This document shows, in pieces, positions 1-5,988 of a DNA stretch of 9,117 nt. Origin of the DNA: Scatosoma sp045652785 (GTDB taxonomy: Bacteria; Bacillota; Clostridia; Christensenellales; Borkfalkiaceae); the NCBI GenBank assembly GCA_045652785.1, contig JAZOLF010000024.1:1-9117 (forward strand). The letters are read 5' to 3'. The notes under the pieces were generated by a model, which was given only the letters and a program-made list of their open reading frames with translations, had not been told where the DNA came from and searched no databases. Each line of letters starts with the position of its first letter. Positions within the stretch are counted from its first letter, which is position 1. The translations under genes and the position numbers were made by a program.

Positions 1-17
1 AATCTCCGGAGTAGTCG

Positions 18-236
18 GTGATTGCGGATCCCGTGTCTTCCCATTTGACAAAGGGGCTGACCCCTACGTTTACTGCGGCGAACTTGACGGACGGCGCGAT
101 TGCGCATAGCGGCGTGTGGCTGCAACGAATGGACAATGGTGCAGTTTTGCAGGTAAAGGATTTTTTACAAAAGATTATTGAAATTGATAGCCAAATGGCG
201 GCGATGCCGTCCGATGGATTTTTTAAGGCGTTGTGA
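18..236 (+). CDS. C-terminal end of a probable ABC transporter substrate-binding protein (SsuA/NMT1-like), interrupted or truncated upstream
   Basis: This reading frame ends in TGA at 234-236 and overlaps the start of the permease by one base. The 72 residues look like the tail of an SsuA/TauA/ThiY-type (NMT1-like) binding protein: an 'AIAHSGV' strand, a helix and a closing 'MPSDGFF', comparable to the 'LPDDxFYY' ending of many of these lipoproteins. Position next to a matching permease and ATPase supports this. Such a protein would bind a small substrate (sulfonate, nitrate or pyrimidine precursor) outside the membrane. The frame is blocked by TAG at 12-14. A GTG at 18 follows a GGAG at 8-11, so a gene finder may start there, but a free 72-residue protein of this kind makes little sense. 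The gene is therefore either broken by a nonsense change or frameshift, or the read is wrong. The identification rests on a weak, short match. Confidence 0.5.
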   Translation: MIADPVSSHLTKGLTPTFTAANLTDGAIAHSGVWLQRMDNGAVLQVKDFLQKIIEIDSQMAAMPSDGFFKAL

Positions 237-994
237 TGATGAAGATGCGTGAGAAAAACAACCTATTCCTGTCTTTGGCGGGGTTGCTGGCTTTAGTGCT
301 CGTTTGGGCGGCGGCGACTTTGCTGGTCGGGAATGAATACGTCCTGCCATCTCCGTGGGAAACGATGGCGGCGGCGGTGAAATTGCTGGGGGAAGGGAAC
401 TTCTACACGGTCTTATTTGCTACGCTTGGCAGGGCGTGTTTGGCGGGTTTGATCGCGCTGATTTTTGGGGTGGGATTTGCGCTCACCGCGTACCTGTCCC
501 CTGTGTTTGAGAAAATTTTGCGCCCGATTGTGGCGGTTTTGCGCTCTTTGCCCACAATGGCGGTGTTGCTGCTGATTTTAACTTGGTTTACCCCCTTGCT
601 TGCGCCCGTCGTTATCGGGGTAATAACTTTGTTCCCTATCTTATATACAGCGACCTATTCCGCGCTTGGCAGCGTGGATAAACGCTTGGTCGAAATGAGT
701 AACGTTTATCGTGTGCCGATTTTGACGCAGGTGAAGAAACTTTATCTGCCGTGCGCGATGCCGAAACTCCTTTTGGAAGGGTTTGCAGGGTTGTCGTTTG
801 CGTTAAAACTCATCGTTTCAGCGGAAGTGTTGACGCTTACCTATCGTAGTTTGGGCGGTTGGTTGCAGGAAAGCGCGATTGCGGCGGATCGGTCGGAATT
901 GATGGCGCTTACCTTGCTTGTATGTGTGGTCGGGATTGCGTTGGAAAGTTTGGGCGCTTGGTTGGCGGCAAAGGGGGCGAAAGCATGCGACTGA
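236..994 (+). CDS. ABC transporter permease (SsuC/TauC/ThiX-like, BPD_transp_1 family)
   Basis: Integral membrane subunit of an importer; it forms the channel through which the substrate released by the binding protein passes, driven by the ATPase encoded next. The 252-residue protein shows about six hydrophobic segments (roughly residues 10-31, 60-87, 97-118, 120-144, 178-200 and 222-245). The cytoplasmic EAA-type loop lies near residues 153-176 ('EMSNVYRVP' through 'LYLPCAMP'), the coupling helix that docks on the ATPase. The family's usual length is 240-270 residues. Start choice: ATG at 236 lies 7 nt after AAGG (225-228); GTG at 233 and ATG at 239 and 245 are alternatives. The gene overlaps its upstream neighbour by one base and the ATPase by ten, so translation is probably coupled. 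The substrate cannot be told from sequence: sulfonate, taurine, nitrate and thiamine-precursor systems share this fold. Confidence 0.94.
   Translation: MMKMREKNNLFLSLAGLLALVLVWAAATLLVGNEYVLPSPWETMAAAVKLLGEGNFYTVLFATLGRACLAGLIALIFGVGFALTAYLSPVFEKILRPIVAVLRSLPTMAVLLLILTWFTPLLAPVVIGVITLFPILYTATYSALGSVDKRLVEMSNVYRVPILTQVKKLYLPCAMPKLLLEGFAGLSFALKLIVSAEVLTLTYRSLGGWLQESAIAADRSELMALTLLVCVVGIALESLGAWLAAKGAKACD
971..977 (+). promoter_or_regulatory. Ribosome binding site that fixes the ATPase start
   Basis: AAGGGGG lies inside the permease coding region, 7 nt before ATG 985. It selects that start over the GTG at 859, which would add 42 residues that merely read through the permease gene in another frame and precede the first strand of the ATPase fold. 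Confidence 0.7.
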
Positions 995-1653
995 TCGGAG
1001 TAAAAAAACAATATGCCGCGCACACCGTTTTGGACGGGTTGGATTTAGAAATCCGCGACGGGGAAATGACTTGCGTTTTCGGGAAGAGCGGCGCGGGGAA
1101 AACCACGATTTTGAATATTTTGGCGGGGCTGGAAACCTTTGATGGACAGGTGGAAGGGATGCCGTCTTCGGTGGGGTACGTCTTCCAAGAAAATCGCTTA
1201 CTCCCCCATTTGACAGTACGTGAAAATTTGCAATATGTTGGGGGCAGGGATGCGATTATCGACGAATTGCTTTCGTCTGCGGGGATTTTGGAACTTGCGG
1301 AAAGAAAGGCAGGGAAACTGTCGGGCGGCGAAAAACGCAGGGCGGCGATTTGCCGTGCTTTTTGTGCGGACGCGCCGTGTATCTTGCTCGATGAGCCGTT
1401 TAGCGCGCTGGATAGCGTGACAAAGGAAGACCTTTTGGCGCTGACGATGCGTATGGTGAAAGGGCGGGAAAAGACCGCCGTGTTCGTCACGCACGACATT
1501 GACGAAGGGTTGGCAATCGCTGACAAAATCGCTGTACTGGCAGGTGGTAAAATCGTTGAAAGGGTGGATTTGCCTATGGCGGATGCGCCGAGAAAGTATG
1601 GCTCGATGGCGCTTGCGCGGGAAAAAGTGCTTGCTGCGCTACGAAAATACTAA
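985..1653 (+). CDS. ABC transporter ATP-binding protein (SsuB/TauB-like)
   Basis: Cytoplasmic ATPase that powers the importer formed with the preceding permease. All nucleotide-binding motifs are present in 222 residues: Walker A 'GKSGAGKT' (33-40), Q-loop glutamine 68 in 'VFQENRLLP', signature 'LSGGE' (112-116), Walker B 'CILLDE' (132-137) with catalytic Glu137, D-loop 'SALD' (140-143) and switch histidine 170 in 'FVTHD'. 'TVLDGLDLEI' at residues 14-23 is the usual A-loop/first-strand region. The protein is slightly shorter than the 240-260 residues common in SsuB/TauB proteins, mainly at the C-terminus, and I see no extra regulatory domain. It overlaps the permease by 10 nt and is the last gene of its operon, followed at once by an intrinsic terminator. 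The family assignment is firm; the transported substrate is unknown. Confidence 0.95.
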   Translation: MRLIGVKKQYAAHTVLDGLDLEIRDGEMTCVFGKSGAGKTTILNILAGLETFDGQVEGMPSSVGYVFQENRLLPHLTVRENLQYVGGRDAIIDELLSSAGILELAERKAGKLSGGEKRRAAICRAFCADAPCILLDEPFSALDSVTKEDLLALTMRMVKGREKTAVFVTHDIDEGLAIADKIAVLAGGKIVERVDLPMADAPRKYGSMALAREKVLAALRKY

Positions 1654-1668
1654 AAAACAGGATTTGAA

Positions 1669-1701
1669 AGGACGGATTTTATAAAATCCTGTCCTTTTTT
1701 T
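1669..1701 (+). terminator. Rho-independent terminator of the ABC importer operon
   Basis: AGGAC-GGATTTT (1669-1680) pairs with AAAATCC-T-GTCCT (1683-1695), with a single bulged T at 1690, followed by a run of seven T (1695-1701). The top of the stem probably opens to give a workable loop. A competing 9-bp stem, ACAGGATTT (1657-1665) with AAATCCTGT (1684-1692), uses the same 3' arm. It separates the importer genes from the rex promoter, which begins two bases further on. Confidence 0.87.
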
Positions 1702-1702
1702 C

Positions 1703-1731
1703 TTGCGTGAAAGAAAAACTTGTGGTATAAT
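1703..1731 (+). promoter_or_regulatory. Promoter of the rex-hydrogenase-tilS-hpt operon
   Basis: A perfect -10 box TATAAT (1726-1731) carries the extended TGn element (1723-1725). A partial -35 TTGCGT (1703-1708) lies exactly 17 nt upstream. Transcription should begin near 1738, some 30 nt before the rex start codon. It is the only promoter I can see before the four genes that follow. Confidence 0.8.
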
Positions 1732-1735
1732 ATTT

Positions 1736-1753
1736 TCGATAAAAAAATATCGA
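1736..1753 (+). promoter_or_regulatory. Candidate operator: palindrome over the rex transcription start
   Basis: TCGATA (1736-1741) and TATCGA (1748-1753) form a perfect inverted repeat with an A6 spacer. Two more matched positions lie outside one mismatch, so the minus strand begins TTGTCGATA, similar to a Rex half-site (TTGTnnA). Known Rex sites have the form TTGTnnA-N4-TnnACAA; the spacing here is wider. Its position across the start point, just before the ribosome binding site, fits autorepression by Rex, but that is inference. A small mRNA hairpin is the alternative. Confidence 0.45.
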
Positions 1754-1754
1754 C

Positions 1755-1760
1755 AAGGAG
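1755..1760 (+). promoter_or_regulatory. Ribosome binding site that fixes the rex start
   Basis: AAGGAG lies 7 nt before GTG 1768. It selects this GTG over a TTG at 1720, which lies upstream of the predicted transcription start and therefore cannot be used from this promoter. Confidence 0.8.
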
Positions 1761-1767
1761 TTTTGCC

Positions 1768-2409
1768 GTGCGAATACAGCGGGAAGTTTCCAAGGCAACC
1801 ATTACTCGGTTGCCCCTATATTTACGCTTTTTGCAGGAATCCAACGAACGGGGAGAGAAGTATATTTCGTCGTCCGTGATTGCGCAAAGCATTTCCGTTT
1901 CGTCTATTTTGGTGCGGAAAGACCTTGCGTTGGTTTCGTCTAACGCGGGCGTGCCCCGAAAGGGATTTGGCGTGGTCACGCTGATTGCCGATATTGAAAA
2001 ATTCTTGGGCTACGATAACCCGTCCGACGTAATTATCGTTGGCGCTGGGGGGCTTGGAAGAGCGTTCCTGGGTTATGAAGGGTTTAAAAACAACGGGATG
2101 AATATTGTTGCCGCCTTTGACAAGGATGAAACTTTGGTGGGCGCAACGGTGTCGGGAAAACCGATTTTGCCGATGAGTGAACTCCCTGCCTTTATCGAAG
2201 AGAAAAAAATCCGTATCGGGATCATTGCCGTTCCCAAAGATGCGGCGCAGGAAGTATTGAACCAAATGGCTGGGGCGGGTATTAAAGCGATATGGAACTT
2301 TGCGCCCGCGGCGTTGACACCGCCCAAGGGAGTCACTTTGAAGACGGAAGACTTGGCGGCATCGCTCTCCATTTTGGCGGGCAAAGTATTTAGAAGAACG
2401 GAAGAATAA
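1768..2409 (+). CDS. rex: Redox-sensing transcriptional repressor Rex (variant type)
   Basis: Dimeric repressor that binds DNA when NADH is low and lets go when NADH rises. In the 213-residue product, residues 1-80 form the winged helix ('SKATITRLPLYLR' at 8-20; 'VRKDLA' at 49-54 in the recognition region). From about residue 87 comes a Rossmann NAD(H)-binding domain with glycine motif 'GAGGLGRA' (92-99), then 'FDKDE', 'IGIIAVPKDAAQEVLNQM' and 'IWNFAP', all typical of Rex. Length is normal (about 210). It differs from textbook Rex in the wing: after 'RKDLA' it reads 'LVSSNAGVPRKGFGV' in place of the common 'fGefGvrGvGY'. I recall this divergent type sitting beside [FeFe] hydrogenases in Clostridia, as here. 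The rare GTG start is supported by AAGGAG 7 nt upstream. It is the first gene of the operon and probably controls it. Confidence 0.94.
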   Translation: MRIQREVSKATITRLPLYLRFLQESNERGEKYISSSVIAQSISVSSILVRKDLALVSSNAGVPRKGFGVVTLIADIEKFLGYDNPSDVIIVGAGGLGRAFLGYEGFKNNGMNIVAAFDKDETLVGATVSGKPILPMSELPAFIEEKKIRIGIIAVPKDAAQEVLNQMAGAGIKAIWNFAPAALTPPKGVTLKTEDLAASLSILAGKVFRRTEE

Positions 2410-2420
2410 AAGGAGCGTTT

Positions 2421-3941
2421 ATGGAAACGAAAATGCGTGGACTGGATACGTCCGTAAGAAAATTAAGACACGAAGTTTTTAAGGAAGTTGCAAAAGTGGC
2501 GTTTGATGCCGAACCCGACAAGGTGAACGACGGGATCGAAGCAATACCTTACAAGATCACCCCGACCGAAGTACCCCGTTTTAGCGATAGCGTATATCGT
2601 GAACGCGCCATTGCGGGGGATCGCGTGCGTATGGCGATGGGGATGTCTTTGACTCCGTCCGATCGTCCCGTGCATATCACGGCGGGGATGGAACTTTCCA
2701 ACATCTCGGATAAGTATTACGAACCGCCTCTGATGCAGGTACTCCCTTCTGCGTGTGATAAATGCCCTGATAACGTTTACGAAGTGTCGAATCAATGCCG
2801 CGGCTGTGTCGCGAAAGCGTGTGTGGCGGTTTGTCCCCGTGATGCCATCTCCGTGGTGAACGGTCAGGCGGTAATCGACCAAGAAAAATGTATCCATTGC
2901 GGCAAGTGCAAACAGGCTTGCCCTTATGATGCGATTGCGCACAAAGTACGTCCTTGTTCGGCGGCGTGCGGGATCAAGGCAATTAAGACGGACGAACTCG
3001 GCCGCGCGGTGATCGACAATGAAAAGTGCGTGGGCTGCGGTCAATGTATGGTGGCTTGTCCGTTTGCGGCAATCGCGGATAAATCGCAAATCTTCCAGTT
3101 GATACGCGCAATCCGCAAAGGGGATTACGTGGTGGCGGAACTCGCTCCTGCTGTGGCGGGGCAGTTTGGACCTGACATTACCCCTGCAATCATCAAGGGT
3201 GCGCTGCTGGATATCGGCTTTAAAGAAGTACACGAAGTTGCAAGCGGTGCGGACTTTGGTGCGGCGACCGAAGCGCACGCTTACGCCGAAGAAGTGGTGA
3301 CGGGTAAGGTGCCCTTCTTGCTCACATCCTGTTGTCCCGCTTGGGCGATGCTTGCAAAAACGCAGTTTCCGACTTTAATCGGGCAGGTTTCGCAGGCGCT
3401 TACCCCTATGGTGGCGACGGCAAGACAAATAAAAAAACGTACCCCCGAAGCCCGTGTAGTCTTTATCGGGCCTTGCGCTGCAAAGAAGTTGGAAGCGTCC
3501 CGCAGAACGGTGCGCAGCGACGTTGACTTTGTTATCACGTTTGAAGAGTTGGCGGCGATCTTTGCGGCGAGAGACGTGGACTTTACGAAGTACCATTCCG
3601 AACGGAATATCCACGAAGCGACGGGCGCTGGGCGCGGCTATGCGGTGGCGGGCGGCGTTGCGGCGGCGATTGAAAAATGTATCCATGAATACTACCCTGA
3701 CGTGGAAGTGAAAATTGAACACGCCGAAGGTTTAGAAGCGTGCAAAAAGATGCTGTTGCTTGCTAAGGCGGGTAAGAAAAACGGTTGCTTGATCGAAGGG
3801 ATGGGCTGTCCTGGCGGCTGTATTGCGGGGGCAGGTACGAACGTATCCGTTGAAAAGGCGGCTGCGGCGGTGAAAAAACTGGTGGATGGGTCGAGTAAAC
3901 CCATTCCCGCAAAGGACTTATACGAAATCGACTTGCCGTAA
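2421..3941 (+). CDS. [FeFe] hydrogenase, monomeric, group B-like, with N-terminal ferredoxin-type clusters
   Basis: Iron hydrogenase that interconverts protons plus electrons with H2 in the cytoplasm, usually with ferredoxin as partner. Residues 1-110 have no domain I recognise. A cysteine-rich region follows: C112, C115, C126, C129, C134, C138, then two classic CxxCxxCxxxCP motifs (157-168 and 203-214) with C179 and C183 between them, enough for three or more [4Fe-4S] clusters. The H-cluster domain fills about 225-490: L1 'TSCCPAW' (302-308), L2 'GPCAAKKLE' (350-358) and L3 'EGMGCPGGCIAGAGT' (459-473). The likely H-cluster ligands are C305, C352, C463 and C467, and C304 is the proton-relay cysteine. 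L2 with GPC in place of MPC, and L3 with GMGC and AGAGT, point to group B rather than the well-studied group A. AAGGAG lies 5 nt before the ATG. It follows rex by 11 nt, implying redox control. The maturases HydE, HydF and HydG are not in the window. Confidence 0.94.
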   Translation: METKMRGLDTSVRKLRHEVFKEVAKVAFDAEPDKVNDGIEAIPYKITPTEVPRFSDSVYRERAIAGDRVRMAMGMSLTPSDRPVHITAGMELSNISDKYYEPPLMQVLPSACDKCPDNVYEVSNQCRGCVAKACVAVCPRDAISVVNGQAVIDQEKCIHCGKCKQACPYDAIAHKVRPCSAACGIKAIKTDELGRAVIDNEKCVGCGQCMVACPFAAIADKSQIFQLIRAIRKGDYVVAELAPAVAGQFGPDITPAIIKGALLDIGFKEVHEVASGADFGAATEAHAYAEEVVTGKVPFLLTSCCPAWAMLAKTQFPTLIGQVSQALTPMVATARQIKKRTPEARVVFIGPCAAKKLEASRRTVRSDVDFVITFEELAAIFAARDVDFTKYHSERNIHEATGAGRGYAVAGGVAAAIEKCIHEYYPDVEVKIEHAEGLEACKKMLLLAKAGKKNGCLIEGMGCPGGCIAGAGTNVSVEKAAAAVKKLVDGSSKPIPAKDLYEIDLP

Positions 3942-3963
3942 AATCGGCTGGACGGAGTGAAAA

Positions 3964-5259
3964 ATGCTGACGAAGATTTTGCCGAAAAATGCCAAGATTG
4001 CCGTTGCCGTTTCGGGCGGGGTGGATTCGGTTGTTTTGCTGGACAGGCTGGTAGCGCTGTCCGCAAAGCAAGGTTTTTCGCTGTCCGTCGTGCATTGTGA
4101 ACATGGAATTCGCGGTCAAGAAAGTGTGGATGATGGTGCGTTCGTGTGCGGACTTGCTGAAAAATACGGCTTGCCGTTTGTGATCTTTTCGGAAGATTGC
4201 CCTTCGCTTGCGACGGCTATGGGCGTAAGTTTGGAAACGGCGGCAAGGGCGTTCCGTTATCGCTCCTTTGAGCGCTTGCTTGCCGATGGCGGGGCGGATT
4301 ACGTTGCGCTTGCGCACCATTTGGACGATGGTGCGGAAACTGTTTTGTTTCGTTTGTGCCGTGGGACTTCTATCGGCGGCGTGCAAGGGATGCAGGCGGT
4401 AAGCGGACGGTATTTGCGGCCGCTGTTGGATGAGAGCAAGGAAGATATTTTGGCGTATGCGGCGGCGCAAGGCCTGGAATATCGTACCGATAAGACAAAT
4501 TTTGAACGGGCGGCAACACGAAACGTGTTGCGCTTGGACGTGATGCCTGTTTTGGAACAGGTGATCCCTGGTGCGAAAGAGAACCTGACGGCATTTGCCG
4601 CACAGGCAAAAGAAGACGATGCGTTGCTCTGCTCGCTTGCTGAGCGCTTGGTGCGGACGGTCACCCCCGAAAACGAACAGGATACGGGCTGGCGGGTTGC
4701 TATGGGCGAACTGCCGCTGGTGCGGAGAGCGTGCTTGATGGTGCTCCAACACTTGGGCGTGGAAAAAGATTATACGCGCAAACATTTGTTGGCTCTCGAA
4801 GGATTGTTTTCCCTGCAAACGGGTGCAAAAGTCAGCCTGCCAAAAGGCTTTGCAGCGGTTCGTAGATATGATACCATTCTCTTCCAGAAGGAAGATACCT
4901 GCGTGGCGGAATTGCCCTGTATTTCCTTTCAAAAAGGGGAATTTGCGTGGGGCAGGTACGTGTTGACGGTGTCGGATACTCCTGTGGCGGGCGCGTTGCG
5001 CGCGGACGGAGATAAACTCTTTGGGGCGGTGATTCGTCAGCGGCGGGAAGGGGATACTTTCCGTAAGTTCGGCGGCGGTGAGAAATCGTTAAAAAAATAC
5101 TTGATTGATGAAAAAATCCCGCAAGGGTTGCGGGACGGATTGCCAATCTTAGCGGTTGGGGAAAGGGTGCTTGCCGTGTTCGGGGTGGAAATTTCCGAAG
5201 ACGTTAAGATCACAAATGAAACGAAAAATACGGTCTATTTGACCGTGAAAGAAAAATAA
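3964..5259 (+). CDS. tilS: tRNA(Ile)-lysidine synthase TilS
   Basis: Essential tRNA-modifying enzyme. It uses ATP to attach lysine to C34 of the minor tRNA(Ile) with anticodon CAU, changing its reading from AUG to AUA and its charging from Met to Ile. The 431-residue product matches the long form of the family. The N-terminal PP-loop ATPase domain has 'SGGVDS' (17-22), 'HCEHGIR' (44-50) and 'AHHLDDGAETVLFRLCRG' (117-134), followed by 'TRNVLR' (185-190). A linker domain comes next, and the small TilS C-terminal domain covers roughly the last 80 residues ('GGGEKSLKKYLIDEKIP', 'ERVLAVFGVEIS'). Cys45 stands where many TilS proteins have Val or Ala. The start is ATG 3964, 6 nt after GGAG (3954-3957). 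It follows the hydrogenase by 22 nt and precedes hpt by 14 nt. The tilS-hpt order is conserved across Firmicutes; an upstream hydrogenase is not the usual neighbour. Confidence 0.97.
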   Translation: MLTKILPKNAKIAVAVSGGVDSVVLLDRLVALSAKQGFSLSVVHCEHGIRGQESVDDGAFVCGLAEKYGLPFVIFSEDCPSLATAMGVSLETAARAFRYRSFERLLADGGADYVALAHHLDDGAETVLFRLCRGTSIGGVQGMQAVSGRYLRPLLDESKEDILAYAAAQGLEYRTDKTNFERAATRNVLRLDVMPVLEQVIPGAKENLTAFAAQAKEDDALLCSLAERLVRTVTPENEQDTGWRVAMGELPLVRRACLMVLQHLGVEKDYTRKHLLALEGLFSLQTGAKVSLPKGFAAVRRYDTILFQKEDTCVAELPCISFQKGEFAWGRYVLTVSDTPVAGALRADGDKLFGAVIRQRREGDTFRKFGGGEKSLKKYLIDEKIPQGLRDGLPILAVGERVLAVFGVEISEDVKITNETKNTVYLTVKEK

Positions 5260-5261
5260 CG

Positions 5262-5265
5262 AAGG
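5262..5265 (+). promoter_or_regulatory. Ribosome binding site that fixes the hpt start
   Basis: AAGG lies 8 nt before ATG 5274. The GTG at 5265 overlaps this site and has no site of its own, so the ATG three codons later is the better start. Confidence 0.6.
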
Positions 5266-5273
5266 TGAAAAGT

Positions 5274-5813
5274 ATGCACGAAAACGTGGAAAGAATCATG
5301 ATTAGCGAAGAACAAATTGCGACCAGGGTGAAAGAGTTAGGTGCGCTCCTTGATAAAGTCTATGAAGGGCATAAACCTTTGGTGGTGTGTGTATTGAAAG
5401 GTAGCACAATTTTCTTTTCCGATTTGATTCGTCAAATGAAGGTGCCGATGGAGACGGATTTTATGGCCGTTTCTTCCTACGGAAGCGGTACGGTTTCCAG
5501 CGGGGAATTGCGTATTAAAAAGGATTTGACGGTAGATATTCAGGGCCGCGACGTGTTGATTGTGGAAGACATTATTGACTCGGGCAACACTTTGTATAAT
5601 TTGAAGAAAATGTTGATTACTCGTCAGCCTGCAAGTTTGAACATTGTCACCTTGCTCGATAAGCCTGAGCGCCGTGAAGCCCCCATCGAACCCGACTATA
5701 CGGGGTTTGTTATCGAAGATGAGTTTGTGATCGGCTACGGCTTGGATTACGCGGAAGAATACCGCAACTTGCCTTACGTCGGTGTGCTGAAACGCTCGGT
5801 TTACGAAAAGTAA
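5274..5813 (+). CDS. hpt: Hypoxanthine phosphoribosyltransferase
   Basis: Purine salvage enzyme: it joins hypoxanthine (and usually guanine) to PRPP to give IMP or GMP plus pyrophosphate. The 179-residue product has the full type I phosphoribosyltransferase layout: pyrophosphate loop 'LKGS' (41-44), mobile catalytic loop around 'SSYGSGT' (67-73), the PRPP motif 'VLIVEDIIDSGNT' (94-106) and the C-terminal base-pocket stretch 'GLDYAEEYRNLPYVGVL' (156-172). The length is typical of bacterial Hpt (175-185). ATG 5274 is preferred over GTG 5265 because of AAGG at 5262-5265. It is the last gene of the rex-hydrogenase-tilS-hpt series. In Bacillus and many relatives ftsH follows tilS-hpt; here an unrelated small gene with its own promoter does. 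I find no clear terminator directly after it. Confidence 0.97.
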   Translation: MHENVERIMISEEQIATRVKELGALLDKVYEGHKPLVVCVLKGSTIFFSDLIRQMKVPMETDFMAVSSYGSGTVSSGELRIKKDLTVDIQGRDVLIVEDIIDSGNTLYNLKKMLITRQPASLNIVTLLDKPERREAPIEPDYTGFVIEDEFVIGYGLDYAEEYRNLPYVGVLKRSVYEK

Positions 5814-5819
5814 GGTAAG

Positions 5820-5843
5820 GCGCGTGCGCGCGTGCGTGCGTGC
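5820..5843. repeat. Strictly alternating purine-pyrimidine tract (GC/GT), Z-DNA-prone
   Basis: All 24 bases alternate purine and pyrimidine, built only from G, C and T on the plus strand (GCGCGTGCGC and so on), starting 7 nt after the hpt stop. Such tracts can take the left-handed Z form under negative supercoiling, which builds up at promoters and between genes. It also allows short 4-bp GC hairpins, and flanking AGGCG (5818-5822) can pair with CGCCT (5852-5856). With no T run after it, this is not a standard terminator. The rest of the 175-nt gap holds the promoter and leader described separately. Confidence 0.75.
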
Positions 5844-5891
5844 TCTATATACGCCTACTTAAAAATATTTACATGGTTTTGTGTAGGTATA

Positions 5892-5920
5892 TTGACTTTT
5901 ATATTCTGTCTTGCTATAAT
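5892..5920 (+). promoter_or_regulatory. Near-consensus promoter of the small orphan gene
   Basis: -35 TTGACT (5892-5897) matches five of six consensus bases. The spacer is exactly 17 nt, and the -10 box TATAAT (5915-5920) is perfect, with extended TGC (5912-5914). Transcription should start near 5927, leaving a leader of about 60 nt before ATG 5989. Confidence 0.9.
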
Positions 5921-5944
5921 AATTCTATACCGTTGGAGCGATAG

Positions 5945-5961
5945 GGTTTAATCGGTTTAAT
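5945..5961 (+). repeat. Tandem 8-nt repeat in the leader of the orphan gene
   Basis: GGTTTAAT occurs at 5945-5952 and again at 5954-5961, 9 nt apart start to start, between the promoter and the ribosome binding site. It could be a protein binding site in DNA or RNA, or chance; nothing else supports a function. Confidence 0.4.
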
Positions 5962-5988
5962 GGGACTTTACAATGTAGGAGAAAACGT

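Noticed and set aside
859..984. N-terminal extension of the ATPase from GTG 859
   Set aside because: The added residues only read the permease gene out of frame; ATG 985 has a good ribosome binding site and matches the family's start.
1720..1767. N-terminal extension of Rex from TTG 1720
   Set aside because: It would begin upstream of the predicted transcription start and overlap the -10 box; GTG 1768 has AAGGAG at the right distance and fits the family.
3763..4932. 389-codon open frame on the minus strand opposite the hydrogenase end and tilS
   Set aside because: It lies wholly opposite two well-supported genes, its protein is low in recognisable motifs and rich in Arg, Gln and His, and there is no promoter or ribosome binding site for it. 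It is a codon-bias shadow.
5818..5856. Possible terminator after hpt made by the GC-rich tract and AGGCG/CGCCT
   Set aside because: Only short, imperfect stems form and no T run follows, so I list the tract as a repeat instead.
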